This document shows, in pieces, positions 28,501-41,114 of a stretch of DNA of 64,000 nt; the first letter of the stretch is position 1; each line of letters opens with the position of its first letter. Both the position numbers and the translations under genes were made by a program. The notes under the pieces were generated by a model that saw only the letters and a program-made list of their open reading frames with translations, had not been told where the DNA came from and did not search any database. The stretch is from Nemertoderma westbladi (lineage: Eukaryota; Xenacoelomorpha; Nemertodermatida; Nemertodermatidae). The stretch covers positions 38,169-102,168 of the forward strand of contig JAUCBJ010006976.1 in the NCBI GenBank assembly GCA_032718475.1. Reading direction: 5' to 3'.

Positions 28501-31500
28501 ACTGGAGTGAGTAAAAGTTACCGTAATAAATAGCCGACACACTGAAGTGAGTAAAAATTACCGGAATAAATAGCCGGCACACTGAAGTGAGTAAAAGTTA
28601 CAGGAATAAATAGCCGACACACTGAAGTGAGTAAAAATTACCGGAATAAATAGCCGGCACACTGAAGTGAGTAAAAGTTACAGGAATAAATAGCCGACAC
28701 ACTGAAGTGAGTAAAAGTTACCGTAATAAATAGCCGACACACTGAAGTGAGTAAAAGTTACCGTAATAAATAGCCGGCACACTGAAGTGAGTAAAAGTTA
28801 CAGGAATAAATAGCCGGCACACTGAAGTGAGTAAAAGTTACAGGAATAAATAGCCGACACACTGAAGTGAGTAAAAGTTACAGGAATAAATAGCCGACAC
28901 ACTGAAGTGAGTAAAAGTTACCGTAATAAATAGCCGGCACACTGAAGTGAGTAAAAGTTACCGTAATAAATAGCCGACACACTGAAGTGAGTAAAAGTTA
29001 CCGTAATAAATAGCCGACACACTGAAGTGAGTAAAAGTTACCGTAATAAATAGCCGGCACACTGAAGTGAGTAAAAGTTACCGTAATAAATAGCCGACAC
29101 ACTGAAGTGAGTAAAAGTTACCGGAATAAATAGCCGACACACTGAAGTGAGTAAAAGTTACCGTAATAAATAGCCGGCACACTGAAGTGAGTAAAAGTTA
29201 CCGTAATAAATAGCCGGCACACTGAAGTGAGTAAAAGTTACCGTAATAAATAGCCGACACACTGAAGTGAGTAAAAGTTACCGTAATAAATAGCCGACAC
29301 ACTGAAGTGAGTAAAAGTTACCGTAATAAATAGCCGGCACACTGAAGTGAGTAAAAGTTACAGGAATAAATAGCCGGCACACTGAAGTGAGTAAAAGTTA
29401 CAGGAATAAATAGCCGACACACTGAAGTGAGTAAAAGTTACAGGAATAAATAGCCGACACACTGAGGTGAGTAAAGGTTACCGTAATAAATAGCCGACAC
29501 ACTGAAGTGAGTAAAAGTTACCGTAATAAATAGCCGACACACTGAAGTGAGTAAAAGTTACCGTAATAAATAGCCGACACACTGAAGTGAGTAAAAGTTA
29601 CCGTAATAAATAGCCGGCACACTGAAGTGAGTAAAAGTTACAGGAATAAATAGCCGACACACTGAAGTGAGTAAAAGTTACAGGAATAAATAGCCGACAC
29701 ACTGAAGTGAGTAAAAGTTACCGTAATAAATAGCCGGCACACTGAAGTGAGTAAAAGTTACAGGAATAAATAGCCGGCACACTGAAGTGAGTAAAAGTTA
29801 CCGTAATAAATAGCCGACACACTGAAGTGAGTAAAAGTTACAGGAATAAATAGCCGACACACTGAAGTGAGTAAAAATTACCGGAATAAATAGCCGGCAC
29901 ACTGAAGTGAGTAAAAGTTACAGGAATAAATAGCCGACACACTGAAGTGAGTAAAAGTTACCGTAATAAATAGCCGACACACTGAAGTGAGTAAAAGTTA
30001 CAGGAATAAATAGCCGACACACTGAAGTGAGTAAAAGTTACCGGAATAAATAACCGACACACTGAAGTGAGTAAAAGTTACAGGAATAAATAGCCGACAC
30101 ACTGAAGTGAGTAAAAGTTACAGGAATAAATAGCCGACACACTGAAGTGAGTAAAAGTTACCGTAATAAATAGCCGACACACTGAAGTGAATAAAAGTTA
30201 CAGGAATAAATAGCCGACACACTGAAGTGAGTAAAAGTTACCGTAATAAATAGCCGACACACTGAAGTGAGTAAAAGTTACAGGAATAAATAGCCGACAC
30301 ACTGAAGTGAGTAAAAGTTACCGGAATAAATAACCGACACACTGAAGTGAGTAAAAGTTACAGGAATAAATAGCCGACACACTGAAGTGAGTAAAAGTTA
30401 CAGGAATAAATAGCCGACACACTGAAGTGAGTAAAAGTTACCGGAATAAATAACCGACACACTGAAGTGAGTAAAAGTTACAGGAATAAATAGCCGACAC
30501 ACTGAAGTGAGTAAAAGTTACAGGAATAAATAGCCGACACACTGAAGTGAGTAAAAGTTACAGGAATAAATAGCCGACACACTGAAGTGAGTAAAAGTTA
30601 CAGGAATAAATAGCCGACACACTGAAGTGAGTAAAAGTTACAGGAATAAATAGCCGACACACTGAAGTGAGTAAAAGTTACCGTAATAAATAGCCGACAC
30701 ACTGAAGTGAGTAAAAGTTACAGGAATAAATAGCCGGCACACTGAAGTGAGTAAAAGTTACAGGAATAAATAGCCGACACACTGAAGTGAGTAAAAGTTA
30801 CCGTAATAAATAGCCGACACACTGGAGTGAGTAAAAGTTACCGGAATAAATAGCCGATACACTGAAGTGAGTAAAAGTTACAGGAATAAATAGCCGGCAC
30901 ACTGAAGTGAGTAAAAGTTACCGTAATGAATAGCCGACACACTGAAGTGAGTAAAAGTTACAGGAATAAATAGCCGACACACTGAAGTGAGTAAAAGTTA
31001 CAGGAATAAATAGCCGACACACTGAAGTGAGTAAAAGTTACAGGAATAAATAGCCGGCACACTGAAGTGAGTAAGAGTTACCGTAATAAATAGCCGACAC
31101 ACTGAAGTGAGTAAAAGTTACCGGAATAAATAGCCGACACACTGAAGTGAGTAAAAGTTACAGGAATAAATAGCCGGCACACTGAAGTGAGTAAGAGTTA
31201 CCGTAATAAATAGCCGACACACTGAAGTGAGTAAAAGTTACCGTAATAAATAGCCGGCACACTGAAGTGAGTAAAAGTTACAGGAATAAATAGCCGGCAC
31301 ACTGAAGTGAGTAAAAGTTACCGTAATAAATAGCCGGCACACTGAAGTGAGTAAAAGTTACCGTAATAAATAGCCGGCACACTGAAGTGAGTAAAAGTTA
31401 CAGGAATAAATAGCCGACACACTGAAGTGAGTAAAAGTTACCGGAATAAATAACCGACACACTGAAGTGAGTAAAAGTTACAGGAATAAATAGTCGACAC

Positions 31501-33700
31501 ACTGAAGTGAGTAAAAGTTACCGTAATAAATAGCCGACACACTGAAGTGAGTAAAAGTTACCGTAATAAATAGCCGGCACACTGAAGTGAGTAAAAGTTA
31601 CAGGAATAAATAGCCGGCACACTGAAGTGAGTAAAAGTTACAGGAATAAATAGCCGACACACTGAAGTGAGTAAAAGTTACAGGAATAAATAGCCGACAC
31701 ACTGAAGTGAGTAAAAGTTACCGTAATAAATAGCCGGCACACTGAAGTGAGTAAAAGTTACAGGAATAAATAGCCGGCACACTGAAGTGAGTAAGAGTTA
31801 CCGTAATAAATAGCCGACACACTGAAGTGAGTAAAAGTTACCGTAATAAATAGCCGGTACACTGAAGTGAGTAAAAGTTACAGGAATAAATAGCCGACAC
31901 ACTGAAGTGAGTAAAAGTTACCGTAATAAATAGCCGGCACACTGAAGTGAGTAAAAGTTACCGTAATAAATAGCCGACACACTGAAGTGAGTAAAAGTTA
32001 CCGTAATAAATAGCCGACACACTGAAGTGAGTAAAGGAATAAATAGCCGACACACTGAAGTGAGTAAAAGTTACCGTAATAAATAGCCGGCACACTGAAG
32101 TGAGTAAAAGTTACAGGAATAAATAGCCGACACACTGAAGTGAGTAAAAGTTACCGTAATAAATAGCTGACACACTGTAGTGAGTAAAAGTTACCGTAAT
32201 AAATAGCCGACACACTGAAGTGAGTAAAAGTTACAGGAATAAATAGCCGACACACTGAAGTGAGTAAAAGTTACCGTAATAAATAGCCGACACACTGTAG
32301 TGAGTAAAAGTTACCGTAATAAATAGCCGACACACTGAAGTGAGTAAAAGTTACAGGAATAAATAGCCGACACACTGAAGTGAGTAAAAGTTACAGGAAT
32401 AAATAGCCGACACACTGAAGTGAGTAAAAGTTACCGTAATAAATAGCCGGCACACTGAAGTGAGTAAAAGTTACCGTAATAAATAGCCGACACACTGAAG
32501 TGAGTAAAAGTTACAGGAATAAATAGCCGACACACTGAAGTGAGTAAAAGTTACCGTAATAAATAGCCGACACACTGAAGTGAGTAAAAGTTACCGGAAT
32601 AAATAGCCGACACACTGGAGTGAGTAAAAGTTACCGGAATAAATAACCGACACACTGAAGTGAGTAAAAGTTACAGGAATAAATAGCCGACACACTGAAG
32701 TGAGTAAAAGTTACCGGAATAAATAACCGACACACTGAAGTGAGTAAAAGTTACCGGAATAAATAGCCGACACACTGAAGTGAGTAAAAGTTACAGGAAT
32801 AAATAGCCGACACACTGAAGTGAGTAAAAGTTACAGGAATAAATAGCCGACACACTGAAGTGAGTAAAAGTTACCGTAATAAATAGCCGACATACTGAAG
32901 TGAGTAAAAGTTACAGGAATAAATAGCCGACACACTGAAGTGAGTAAAAGTTACCGTAATAAATAGCCGACACACTGAAGTGAGTAAAAGTTACCGGAAT
33001 AAATAGCTGACACACTGGAGTGAGTAAAAGTTACCGTAATAAATAGCCGACACACTGAAGTGAGTAAAAGTTACCGGAATAAATAGCCGACAAACTGAAG
33101 TGAGTAAAAGTTACAGGAATAAATAGCCGACACACTGAAGTGAGTAAAAGTTACCGTAATAAATAGCCGACACACTGAAGTGAGTAAAAGTTACCGGAAT
33201 AAATAACCGACACACTGAAGTGAGTAAAAGTTACCGTAATAAATAGCCGACACACTGAAGTGAGTAAAAGTTACCGGAATAAATAGCCGACACACTGGAG
33301 TGAGTAAAAGTTACCGGAATAAATAACCGACACACTGAAGTGAGTAAAAGTTACAGGAATAAATAGCCGACACACTGAAGTGAGTAAAAGTTACCGTAAT
33401 AAATAGCCGACACACTGAAGTGAGTAAAAGTTACAGGAATAAATAGCCGACACACTGAAGTGAGTAAAAGTTACCGTAATAAATAGCCGACACACTGGAG
33501 TGAGTAAAAGTTACCGGAATAAATAACCGACACACTGAAGTGAGTAAAAGTTACAGGAATAAATAGCCGACACACTGAAGTGAGTAAAAGTTACCGGAAT
33601 AAATAACCGACACACTGAAGTGAGTAAAAGTTACCGGAATAAATAGCCGACACACTGAAGTGAGTAAAAGTTACCGTAATAAATAGCCGACACACTGAAG
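7526..33700 (+). repeat. Very long duplicated satellite blocks (about 7.5-20 kb versus 24.5-33.7 kb)
   Basis: Rare single-unit variants recur in the same order at a near-constant distance. Pairs at offset 16,975 are CTGCAGTG (7526/24501), ACACATGAAG (8204/25179) and GAATTGAG (8851/25826). At offset 17,335 are TAGTCGAC (9156/26491) and CCGCCACAC (9641/26976). At 17,415 is GATACACTG (11001/28416), and at 17,255 another GATACACTG (13601/30856). Further on, GACATACTG (18401/32889) and GACAAACTG (18601/33089) share offset 14,488. Nearly all the offset changes are multiples of 40, as expected if whole units were gained or lost after a multi-kilobase duplication. Confidence 0.75.
12541..18020 (+). 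repeat. Tandem 2,840-bp (71-unit) higher-order repeat inside the satellite
   Basis: The segment 12541-15180 is followed by a near-identical copy at 15381-18020. The offset is exactly 2,840 bp. Shared rare marks include AAATTACCGG units (12621/15461), GATACACTG (13601/16441), AATGAATAG (13671/16511), AGTTTCCGT (14061/16901) and ACTGTAGTG units (14841/17681). Parts of the same marker series recur from 22284, 30856 and 34209, so five loci carry the GATACACTG-AATGAATAG haplotype. A difference such as CAGAA versus CAGGA near 15187/18027 marks the edge of similarity. Confidence 0.8.
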
Positions 33701-36700
33701 TGAGTAAAAGTTACCGTAATAAATAGCCGACACACTGAAGTGAGTAAAAGTTACCGTAATAAATAGCCGACACACTGAAGTGAGTAAAAGTTACCGTAAT
33801 AAATAGCCGACACACTGAAGTGAGTAAAAGTTACCGTAATAAATAGCCGACACACTGAAGTGAGTAAAAGTTACCGTAATAAATAGCCGACACACTGAAG
33901 TGAGTAAAAGTTACCGTAATAAATAGCCGACACACTGAAGTGAGTAAAAGTTACAGGAATAAATAGCCGACACACTGAAGTGAGTAAAAGTTACCGTAAT
34001 AAATAGCCGACACACTGAAGTGAGTAAAAGTTACCGTAATAAATAGCCGACACACTGAAGTGAGTAAAAGTTACCGTAATAAATAGCCGACACACTGAAG
34101 TGAGTAAAAGTTACAGGAATAAATAGCCGACACACTGAAGTGAGTAAAAGTTACCGTAATAAATAGCCGACACACTGGAGTGAGTAAAAGTTACCGGAAT
34201 AAATAGCCGATACACTGAAGTGAGTAAAAGTTACAGGAATAAATAGCCGGCACACTGAAGTGAGTAAAAGTTACCGTAATGAATAGCCGACACACTGAAG
34301 TGAGTAAAAGTTACAGGAATAAATAGCCGACACACTGAAGTGAGTAAAAGTTACAGGAATAAATAGCCGACACACTGAAGTGAGTAAAAGTTACAGGAAT
34401 AAATAGCCGGCACACTGAAGTGAGTAAGAGTTACCGTAATAAATAGCCGACACACTGAAGTGAGTAAAAGTTACCGGAATAAATAGCCGACACACTGAAG
34501 TGAGTAAAAGTTACAGGAATAAATAGCCGGCACACTGAAGTGAGTAAGAGTTACCGTAATAAATAGCCGACACACTGAAGTGAGTAAAAGTTACAGAAAT
34601 AAATAGCTGACACACTGAAGTGAGTAAAAGTTACCGTAATAAATAGCCGACACACTGAAGTGAGTAAAAGTTACCGTAATAAATAGCCGACACACTGAAG
34701 TGAGTAAAAGTTACCGTAATAAATAGCCGACACACTGAAGTGAGTAAAAGTTACCGTAATAAATAGCCGGCACACTGAAGTGAGTAAAAGTTACCGTAAT
34801 AAATAGCCGGCACACTGAAGTGAGTAAAAGTTACCGTAATAAATAGCCGACACACTGAAGTGAGTAAAAGTTACCGTAATAAATAGCCGACACACTGAAG
34901 TGAGTAAAAGTTACCGTAATAAATAGCCGGCACACTGAAGTGAGTAAAAGTTACAGGAATAAATAGCCGGCACACTGAAGTGAGTAAAAGTTACAGGAAT
35001 AAATAGCCGACACACTGAAGTGAGTAAAAGTTACAGGAATAAATAGCCGACACACTGAAGTGAGTAAAAGTTACAGGAATAAATAGCCGGCACACTGAAG
35101 TGAGTAAAAGTTACCGTAATAAATAGCCGACACACTGAAGTGAGTAAAAGTTACCGTAATAAATAGCCGACACACTGAAGTGAGTAAAAGTTACCGTAAT
35201 AAATAGCCGGCACACTGAAGTGAGTAAAAGTTACAGGAATAAATAGCCGGCACACTGAAGTGAGTAAAAGTTACCGTAATAAATAGCCGGCACACTGAAG
35301 TGAGTAAAAGTTACCGTAATAAATAGCCGGCACACTGAAGTGAGTAAAAGTTACCGTAATAAATAGCCGACACACTGAAGTGAGTAAAAGTTACCGGAAT
35401 AAATAGCCGGCACACTGAAGTGAGTAAAAGTTACCGGAATAAATAGCCGACACACTGAAGTGAGTAAAAGTTACAGGAATAAATAGCCGGCACACTGAAG
35501 TGAGTAAAAGTTACCGGAATAAATAGCCGACACACTGAAGTGAGTAAAAGTTACAGGAATAAATAGCCGGCACACTGAAGTGAGTAAAAGTTACAGGAAT
35601 AAATAACCGACACACTGAAGTGAGTAAAAGTTACAGGAATAAATAGCCGGCACACTGAAGTGAGTAAAAGTTACAGGAATAAATAACCGACACACTGAAG
35701 TGAGTAAAAGTTACAGGAATAAATAGCCGGCACACTGAAGTGAGTAAAAGTTACAGGAATAAATAACCGACACACTGAAGTGAGTAAAAGTTACAGGAAT
35801 AAATAGTCGACACACTGAAGTGAGTAAAAGTTACCGTAATAAATAGCCGGCACACTGAAGTGAGTAAAAGTTACAGGAATAAATAGTCGACACACTGAAG
35901 TGAGTAAAAGTTACCGTAATAAATAGCCGACACACTGAAGTGAGTAAAAGTTACAGGAATAAATAGTCGACACACTGAAGTGAGTAAAAGTTACCGTAAT
36001 AAATAGCCGGCACACTGAAGTGAGTAAAAGTTACAGGAATAAATAGTCGACACACTGAAGTGAGTAAAAGTTACCGTAATAAATAGCCGACACACTGAAG
36101 TGAGTAAAAGTTACCGTAATAAATAGCCGACACACTGAAGTGAGTAAAAGTTACCGTAATAAATAGCCGACACACTGAAGTGAGTAAAAGTTACCGTAAT
36201 AAATAGCCGGCACACTGAAGTGAGTAAAAGTTACAGGAATAAATAGTCGACACACTGAAGTGAGTAAAAGTTACCGTAATAAATAGCCGACACACTGAAG
36301 TGAGTAAAAGTTACCGGAATAAATAGCCGACACACTGAAGTGAGTAAAAGTTACCGTAATAAATAGCCGACACACTGAAGTGAGTAAAAGTTACCGTAAT
36401 AAAGAGCCGACACACTGAAGTGAGTAAAAGTTACCGTAATAAATAGCCGACACACTGAAGTGAGTAAAAGTTACAGGAATAAATAGCCGGCACACTGAAG
36501 TGAGTAAAAGTTACAGGAATAAATAACCGACACACTGAAGTGAGTAAAAGTTACAGGAATAAATAGCCGGCACACTGAAGTGAGTAAAAGTTACAGGAAT
36601 AAATAACCGACACACTGAAGTGAGTAAAAGTTACCGTAATAAATAGCCGACACACTGAAGTGAGTAAAAGTTACCGTAATAAATAGCCGGCACACTGAAG

Positions 36701-37985
36701 TGAGTAAAAGTTACAGGAATAAATAGTCGACACACTGAAGTGAGTAAAAGTTACCGTAATAAATAGCCGACACACTGAAGTGAGTAAAAGTTACCGTAAT
36801 AAATAGCCGGCACACTGAAGTGAGTAAAAGTTACAGGAATAAATAGCCGGCACACTGAAGTGAGTAAAAGTTACAGGAATAAATAGCCGACACACTGAAG
36901 TGAGTAAAAGTTACAGGAATAAATAGCCGACACACTGAAGTGAGTAAAAGTTACAGGAATAAATAGCCGGCACACTGAAGTGAGTAAAAGTTACCGTAAT
37001 AAATAGCCGACACACTGAAGTGAGTAAAAGTTACCGGAATAAATAACCGACACACTGAAGTGAGTAAAAGTTACAGGAATAAATAGTCGACACACTGAAG
37101 TGAGTAAAAGTTACCGTAATAAATAGCCGACACACTGAAGTGAGTAAAAGTTACCGTAATAAATAGCCGGCACACTGAAGTGAGTAAAAGTTACAGGAAT
37201 AAATAGCCGGCACACTGAAGTGAGTAAAAGTTACAGGAATAAATAGCCGACACACTGAAGTGAGTAAAAGTTACAGGAATAAATAGCCGACACACTGAAG
37301 TGAGTAAAAGTTACCGTAATAAATAGCCGGCACACTGAAGTGAGTAAAAGTTACAGGAATAAATAGCCGACACACTGAAGAAGTGAGTAAAAGTTACCGT
37401 AATAAATAGCCGACACACTGAAGTGAGTAAAAGTTACCGGAATAAATAGCTGACACACTGAAGTGAGTAAAAGTTACCGTAATAAATAGCCGACACACTG
37501 AAGTGAGTAAAAGTTACCGTAATAAATAGCCGACACACTGGAGTGAGTAAAAGTTACCGTAATAAATAGCCGACACACTGAAGTGAGTAAAAGTTACCGT
37601 AATAAATAGCCGACACACTGGAGTGAGTAAATACCGGAATAAATAGCCGACACACTGAATGAAGTGAGTAAAAGTTACCGTAATAAATAGCCGACGCACT
37701 GAAGTGAGTAAAAGTTACCGTAATAAATAGCCGACACACTGAAGTGAGTAAAAGTTACCGTAATAAATAGCCGACACACTGAAGTGAGTAAAAGTTACCG
37801 GAATAAATAGCCGACACACTGAATGAAGTGAGTAAAAGTTACCGTAATAAATAGCCGACGCACTGAAGTGAGTAAAAGTTACCGTAATAAATAGCCGACA
37901 CACTGAAGTGAGTAAAAGTTACCGTAATAAATAGCCGACACAATGAAGTGAGTAAAAGTTACCGTAATAAATAGCCGACACACTG
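23291..37985 (+). repeat. Duplicated clusters of 44-bp satellite units
   Basis: A segment starting with a 43-bp unit (GAAGAAGTG) at 23291 and holding two 44-bp units (insertions near 23573 and 23737) recurs from 37376, with its 44-bp units near 37655 and 37819. The offset is 14,085 bp, reduced to 14,082 by a 3-bp deletion near 37629 in the second copy. The same 44-bp/GACGCACTG haplotype is also present near 861-1349 and 2834-3322. All ten 44-bp units in the window belong to these four clusters. Confidence 0.8.
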
Positions 37986-40331
37986 AAGTGAGTAAAAGTT
38001 ACCGTAATAAATAGCCGACACACTGAAGTGAGTAAAAGTTACCGTAATAAATAGCCGACACACTGGAGTGAGTAAAAGTTACCGTAATAAATAGCCGACG
38101 CACTGAAGTGAGTAAAAGTTACAGGAATAAATAGCCGACACACTGAAGTGAGTAAAAGTTACCGTAATAAATAGCCGACACACTGAAGTGAGTAAAAGTT
38201 ACCGTAATAAATAGCCGACACACTGAAGTGAGTAAAAGTTACCGTAATAAATAGCCGACACACTGGAGTGAGTAAAAGTTACCGTAATAAATAGCCGACA
38301 CACTGAAGTGAGTAAAAGTTACCGTAATAAATAGCCGACACACTGAAGTGAGTAAAAGTTACCGTAATAAATAGCCTTACACTGAAGTGAGTAAAAGTTA
38401 CCGTAATAAATAGCCGACACACTGGAGTGAGTAAAAGTTACCGGAATAAATAGCCGACACACTGAGGTGAGTAAAAGTTACCGTAATAAATAGCCGACAC
38501 ACTGAAGTGAGTAAAAGTTACCGTAATAAATAGCCGACACACTGAAGTGAGTAAAAGTTACCGTAATAAATAGCCGACACACTGAAGTGAGTAAAAGTTA
38601 CCGGAATAAATAGCCGACACACTGGAGTGAGTAAAAGTTACCGTAATAAATAGCCGACACACTGAAGTGAGTAAAAGTTACCGTAATAAATAGCCGACAC
38701 ACTGAAGTGCGTAAAAGTTACCGTAATAAATAGCCGACACACTGAAGTGAGTAAAAGTTACCGTAATAAATAGCCGACACACTGAAGTGAGTAAAAGTTA
38801 CAGGAATAAATAGCCGACACACTGAAGTGAGTAAAAGTTACAGGAATAAATAGCCGACACACTGAAGTGAGTAAAATTTACAGGAATAAATAGCCGACAC
38901 ACTGAAGTGAGTAAAAGTTACAGGAATAAATAGCCGACACACTGAAGTGAGTAAAAGTTACCGTAATAAATAGCCGACACACTGAAGTGAGTAAAAGTTA
39001 CAGGAATAAATAGCCGGCACACTGAAGTGAGTAAAAGTTACCGTAATAAATAGCCGACACACTGAAGTGAGTAAAAGTTACAGGAATAAATAGCTGACAC
39101 ACTGAAGTGAGTAAAAGTTACCGTAATAAATAGCCGACACACTGAAGTGAGTAAAAGTTACAGGAATAAATAGCTGACACACTGAAGTGAGTAAAAGTTA
39201 CCGTAATAAATAGCCGACACACTGAAGTGAGTAAAAGTTACAGGAATAAATAGCCGGCACACTGAAGTGAGTAAAAGTTACCGTAATAAATAGCCGACAC
39301 ACTGAAGTGAGTAAAAGTTACAGGAATAAATAGCCGACACACTGAAGTGAGTAAAAGTTACAGGAATAAATAGCCGGCACACTGAAGTGAGTAAAAGTTA
39401 CAGGAATAAATAGCCGGCACACTGAAGTGAGTAAAAGTTACCGTAATAAATAGCCGACACACTGAAGTGAGTAAAAGTTACCGGAATAAATAGCCGACAC
39501 ACTGAAGTGAGTAAAAGTTACATGAATAAATAGCCGACACACTGAAGTGAGTAAAAGTTACAGGAATAAATAGCCGACACACTGAAGTGAGTAAAAGTTA
39601 CAGGAATAAATAGCCGGCACACTGAAGTGAGTAAAAGTTACAGGAATAAATAACCGACACACTGAAGTGAGTAAAAGTTACAGGAATAAATAGCCGGCAC
39701 ACTGAAGTGAGTAAAAGTTACCGTAATAAATAGCCGACACACTGAAGTGAGTAAAAGTTACCGGAATAAATAGCCGACACACTGAAGTGAGTAAAAGTTA
39801 CATGAATAAATAGCCGACACACTGAAGTGAGTAAAAGTTACCGGAATAAATAGCCGGCACACTGAAGTGAGTAAAAGTTACAGGAATAAATAGCCGACAC
39901 ACTGAAGTGAGTAAAAGTTACCGTAATAAATAGCCGACACACTGAAGTGAGTAAAAGTTACAGGAATAAATAGCCGGCACACTGAAGTGAGTAAAAGTTA
40001 CCGTAATAAATAGCCGACACACTGACGTGAGTAAAAGTTACAGGAATAAATAGCCGACACACTGAAGTGAGTAAAAGTTACAGGAATAAATAGCCGACAC
40101 ACTGAAGTGAGTAAAAGTTACCGTAATAAATAGCCGACACACTGAAGTGAGTAAAAGTTACCGGAATAAATAACCGACACACTGAAGTGAGTAAAAGTCA
40201 CCGTAATAAAGAGCCGACACACTGAAGTGAGTAAAAGTTACAGGAATAAATAGCCAACACACTGAAGTGAGTAAAAGTTACCGTAATAAATAGCCGACAC
40301 ACTGAAGTGAGTAAAAGTTACAGGAATAAAT

Positions 40332-40726
40332 TGGAGAGTAGCACACAATCAGAACCACCTTAGGAAACTTCTTAGCCAGTCTTCCAGAACATGAGAAGTG
40401 GCAACGGATGATGCGGTTAGAGATTTGGTCTATTTTGTCCAATGCTGGATGTGCAGTTGGATTCATCAATAGACCAATACCACCATTGCCACTATCGTCT
40501 GCTGACGCGAGGGCGAGGCACCAACCGCCCCCATGTCCTTAATCAGAGCCTCATCAGTCTGTCCAGTCTGCATTCGGTGCTCTTGAACACCCACTGCGCT
40601 AAGAGAAAGCTTATCTGCCAGGGCAGTCAGCTCACCTTGTCGCATTGGGGACCCGAGTGTTAGGGTGTTTACTGAGGCTAGTCTAGTGACTCGGCTCAGA
40701 TTCACCAATGGCTTTGTTCCAATCAT
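40332..40726 (-). pseudogene. Non-LTR retrotransposon (LINE) endonuclease fragment, broken
   Basis: The minus strand encodes the start of an APE-type endonuclease: SVNTLTLGS, a helix with ELTALADKL, then SAVGVQEHRM (the conserved Q-E-H/T of the active site). Around 40475-40495 the reading frame must shift. In the new frame it continues as GGIGLLMNP, then DQISNRII and VVLIVCYSP, which are the next conserved strands of this family. The reading ends at the satellite edge, after CYSP. The rest of the endonuclease and all of the RT are missing. It is a dead remnant with one frameshift, truncated at the array boundary. The family call is from motifs only, and the clade (RTE-like or another APE clade) is not resolved. 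Confidence 0.75.
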
Positions 40727-41114
40727 TTTAATTTTTTTTGAGTGATATCTAATATTCTGGAAATGCTACCGCTCCCAGCTACAATATTTCTCACACTGAC
40801 TGCCCTATGATCTATACGTCCTTCCATTGTCCGAAAACTTATTGACCGTATCTGTAAGGCGTGCCTCCAAGGTTTTACTAAAGAAACACAGTGCTGTCAA
40901 ATTCCCAGATGAGTTAGAGGTAGATGGTCCACACCCTGTCCCGATAACGGTTGACAATGACTCCCATTAGTCAAACAACATGATAAACCAGAATCTTTTG
41001 TATAATATCATTTGATCAATATATTTTTGCGACTCGAAAAAAAGATGTAAAAACGAAATTTGCTGAAAAAAATGTTCAAAATAGTTAAGTAATTTTCATA
41101 TAATTCCCTCTCAG
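40727..41114. other. Non-coding, end of intron upstream of first visible exon
   Basis: AT-rich DNA between the LINE fragment and the first recognised exon. I see no gene. The last bases (TTCATATAATTCCCTCTCAG) form a pyrimidine-containing 3' splice acceptor directly before 41115. Confidence 0.6.

Larger units (their letters stand above)
1..40331 (+). repeat. 40-bp satellite array, about 1,000 head-to-tail units
   Basis: The whole stretch is a direct tandem repeat with a 40-bp period. The core of each unit reads AATAAATAGCCGACACACTG, followed by AAGTGAGTAAAAGTTAC and a variable trinucleotide (CGT, AGG or CGG). Most variation sits at a few fixed positions: that trinucleotide, G/A in TAGCC versus TAACC, A/G in CCGACAC versus CCGGCAC, A/G in CTGAAG versus CTGGAG, and G/A in AAAGTT versus AAATT. 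Indels are rare: ten 44-bp units, a few +1 or +3 units, and three short units (33 bp near 32036, 37 bp near 37629, 39 bp near 38373). There are no unique spacers and no interruption by other DNA. The 61-74-codon minus-strand reading frames inside it are by-products of units whose length restores the frame, not genes. The array ends abruptly at 40331. Its function is unknown. Confidence 0.98.

Noticed and set aside
757-37903. Repeated 61-74-codon minus-strand ORFs (CRLFITVTFTHF-type)
   Set aside because: They are translations of the 40-bp satellite, open only where 44-bp, +1 or +3 units or base changes avoid the regular stop codons. The peptides repeat because the DNA repeats.
1-40331. CRISPR array
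   Set aside because: There are no unique spacers between repeats, the unit is contiguous, no cas genes are present, and the surroundings are eukaryotic.
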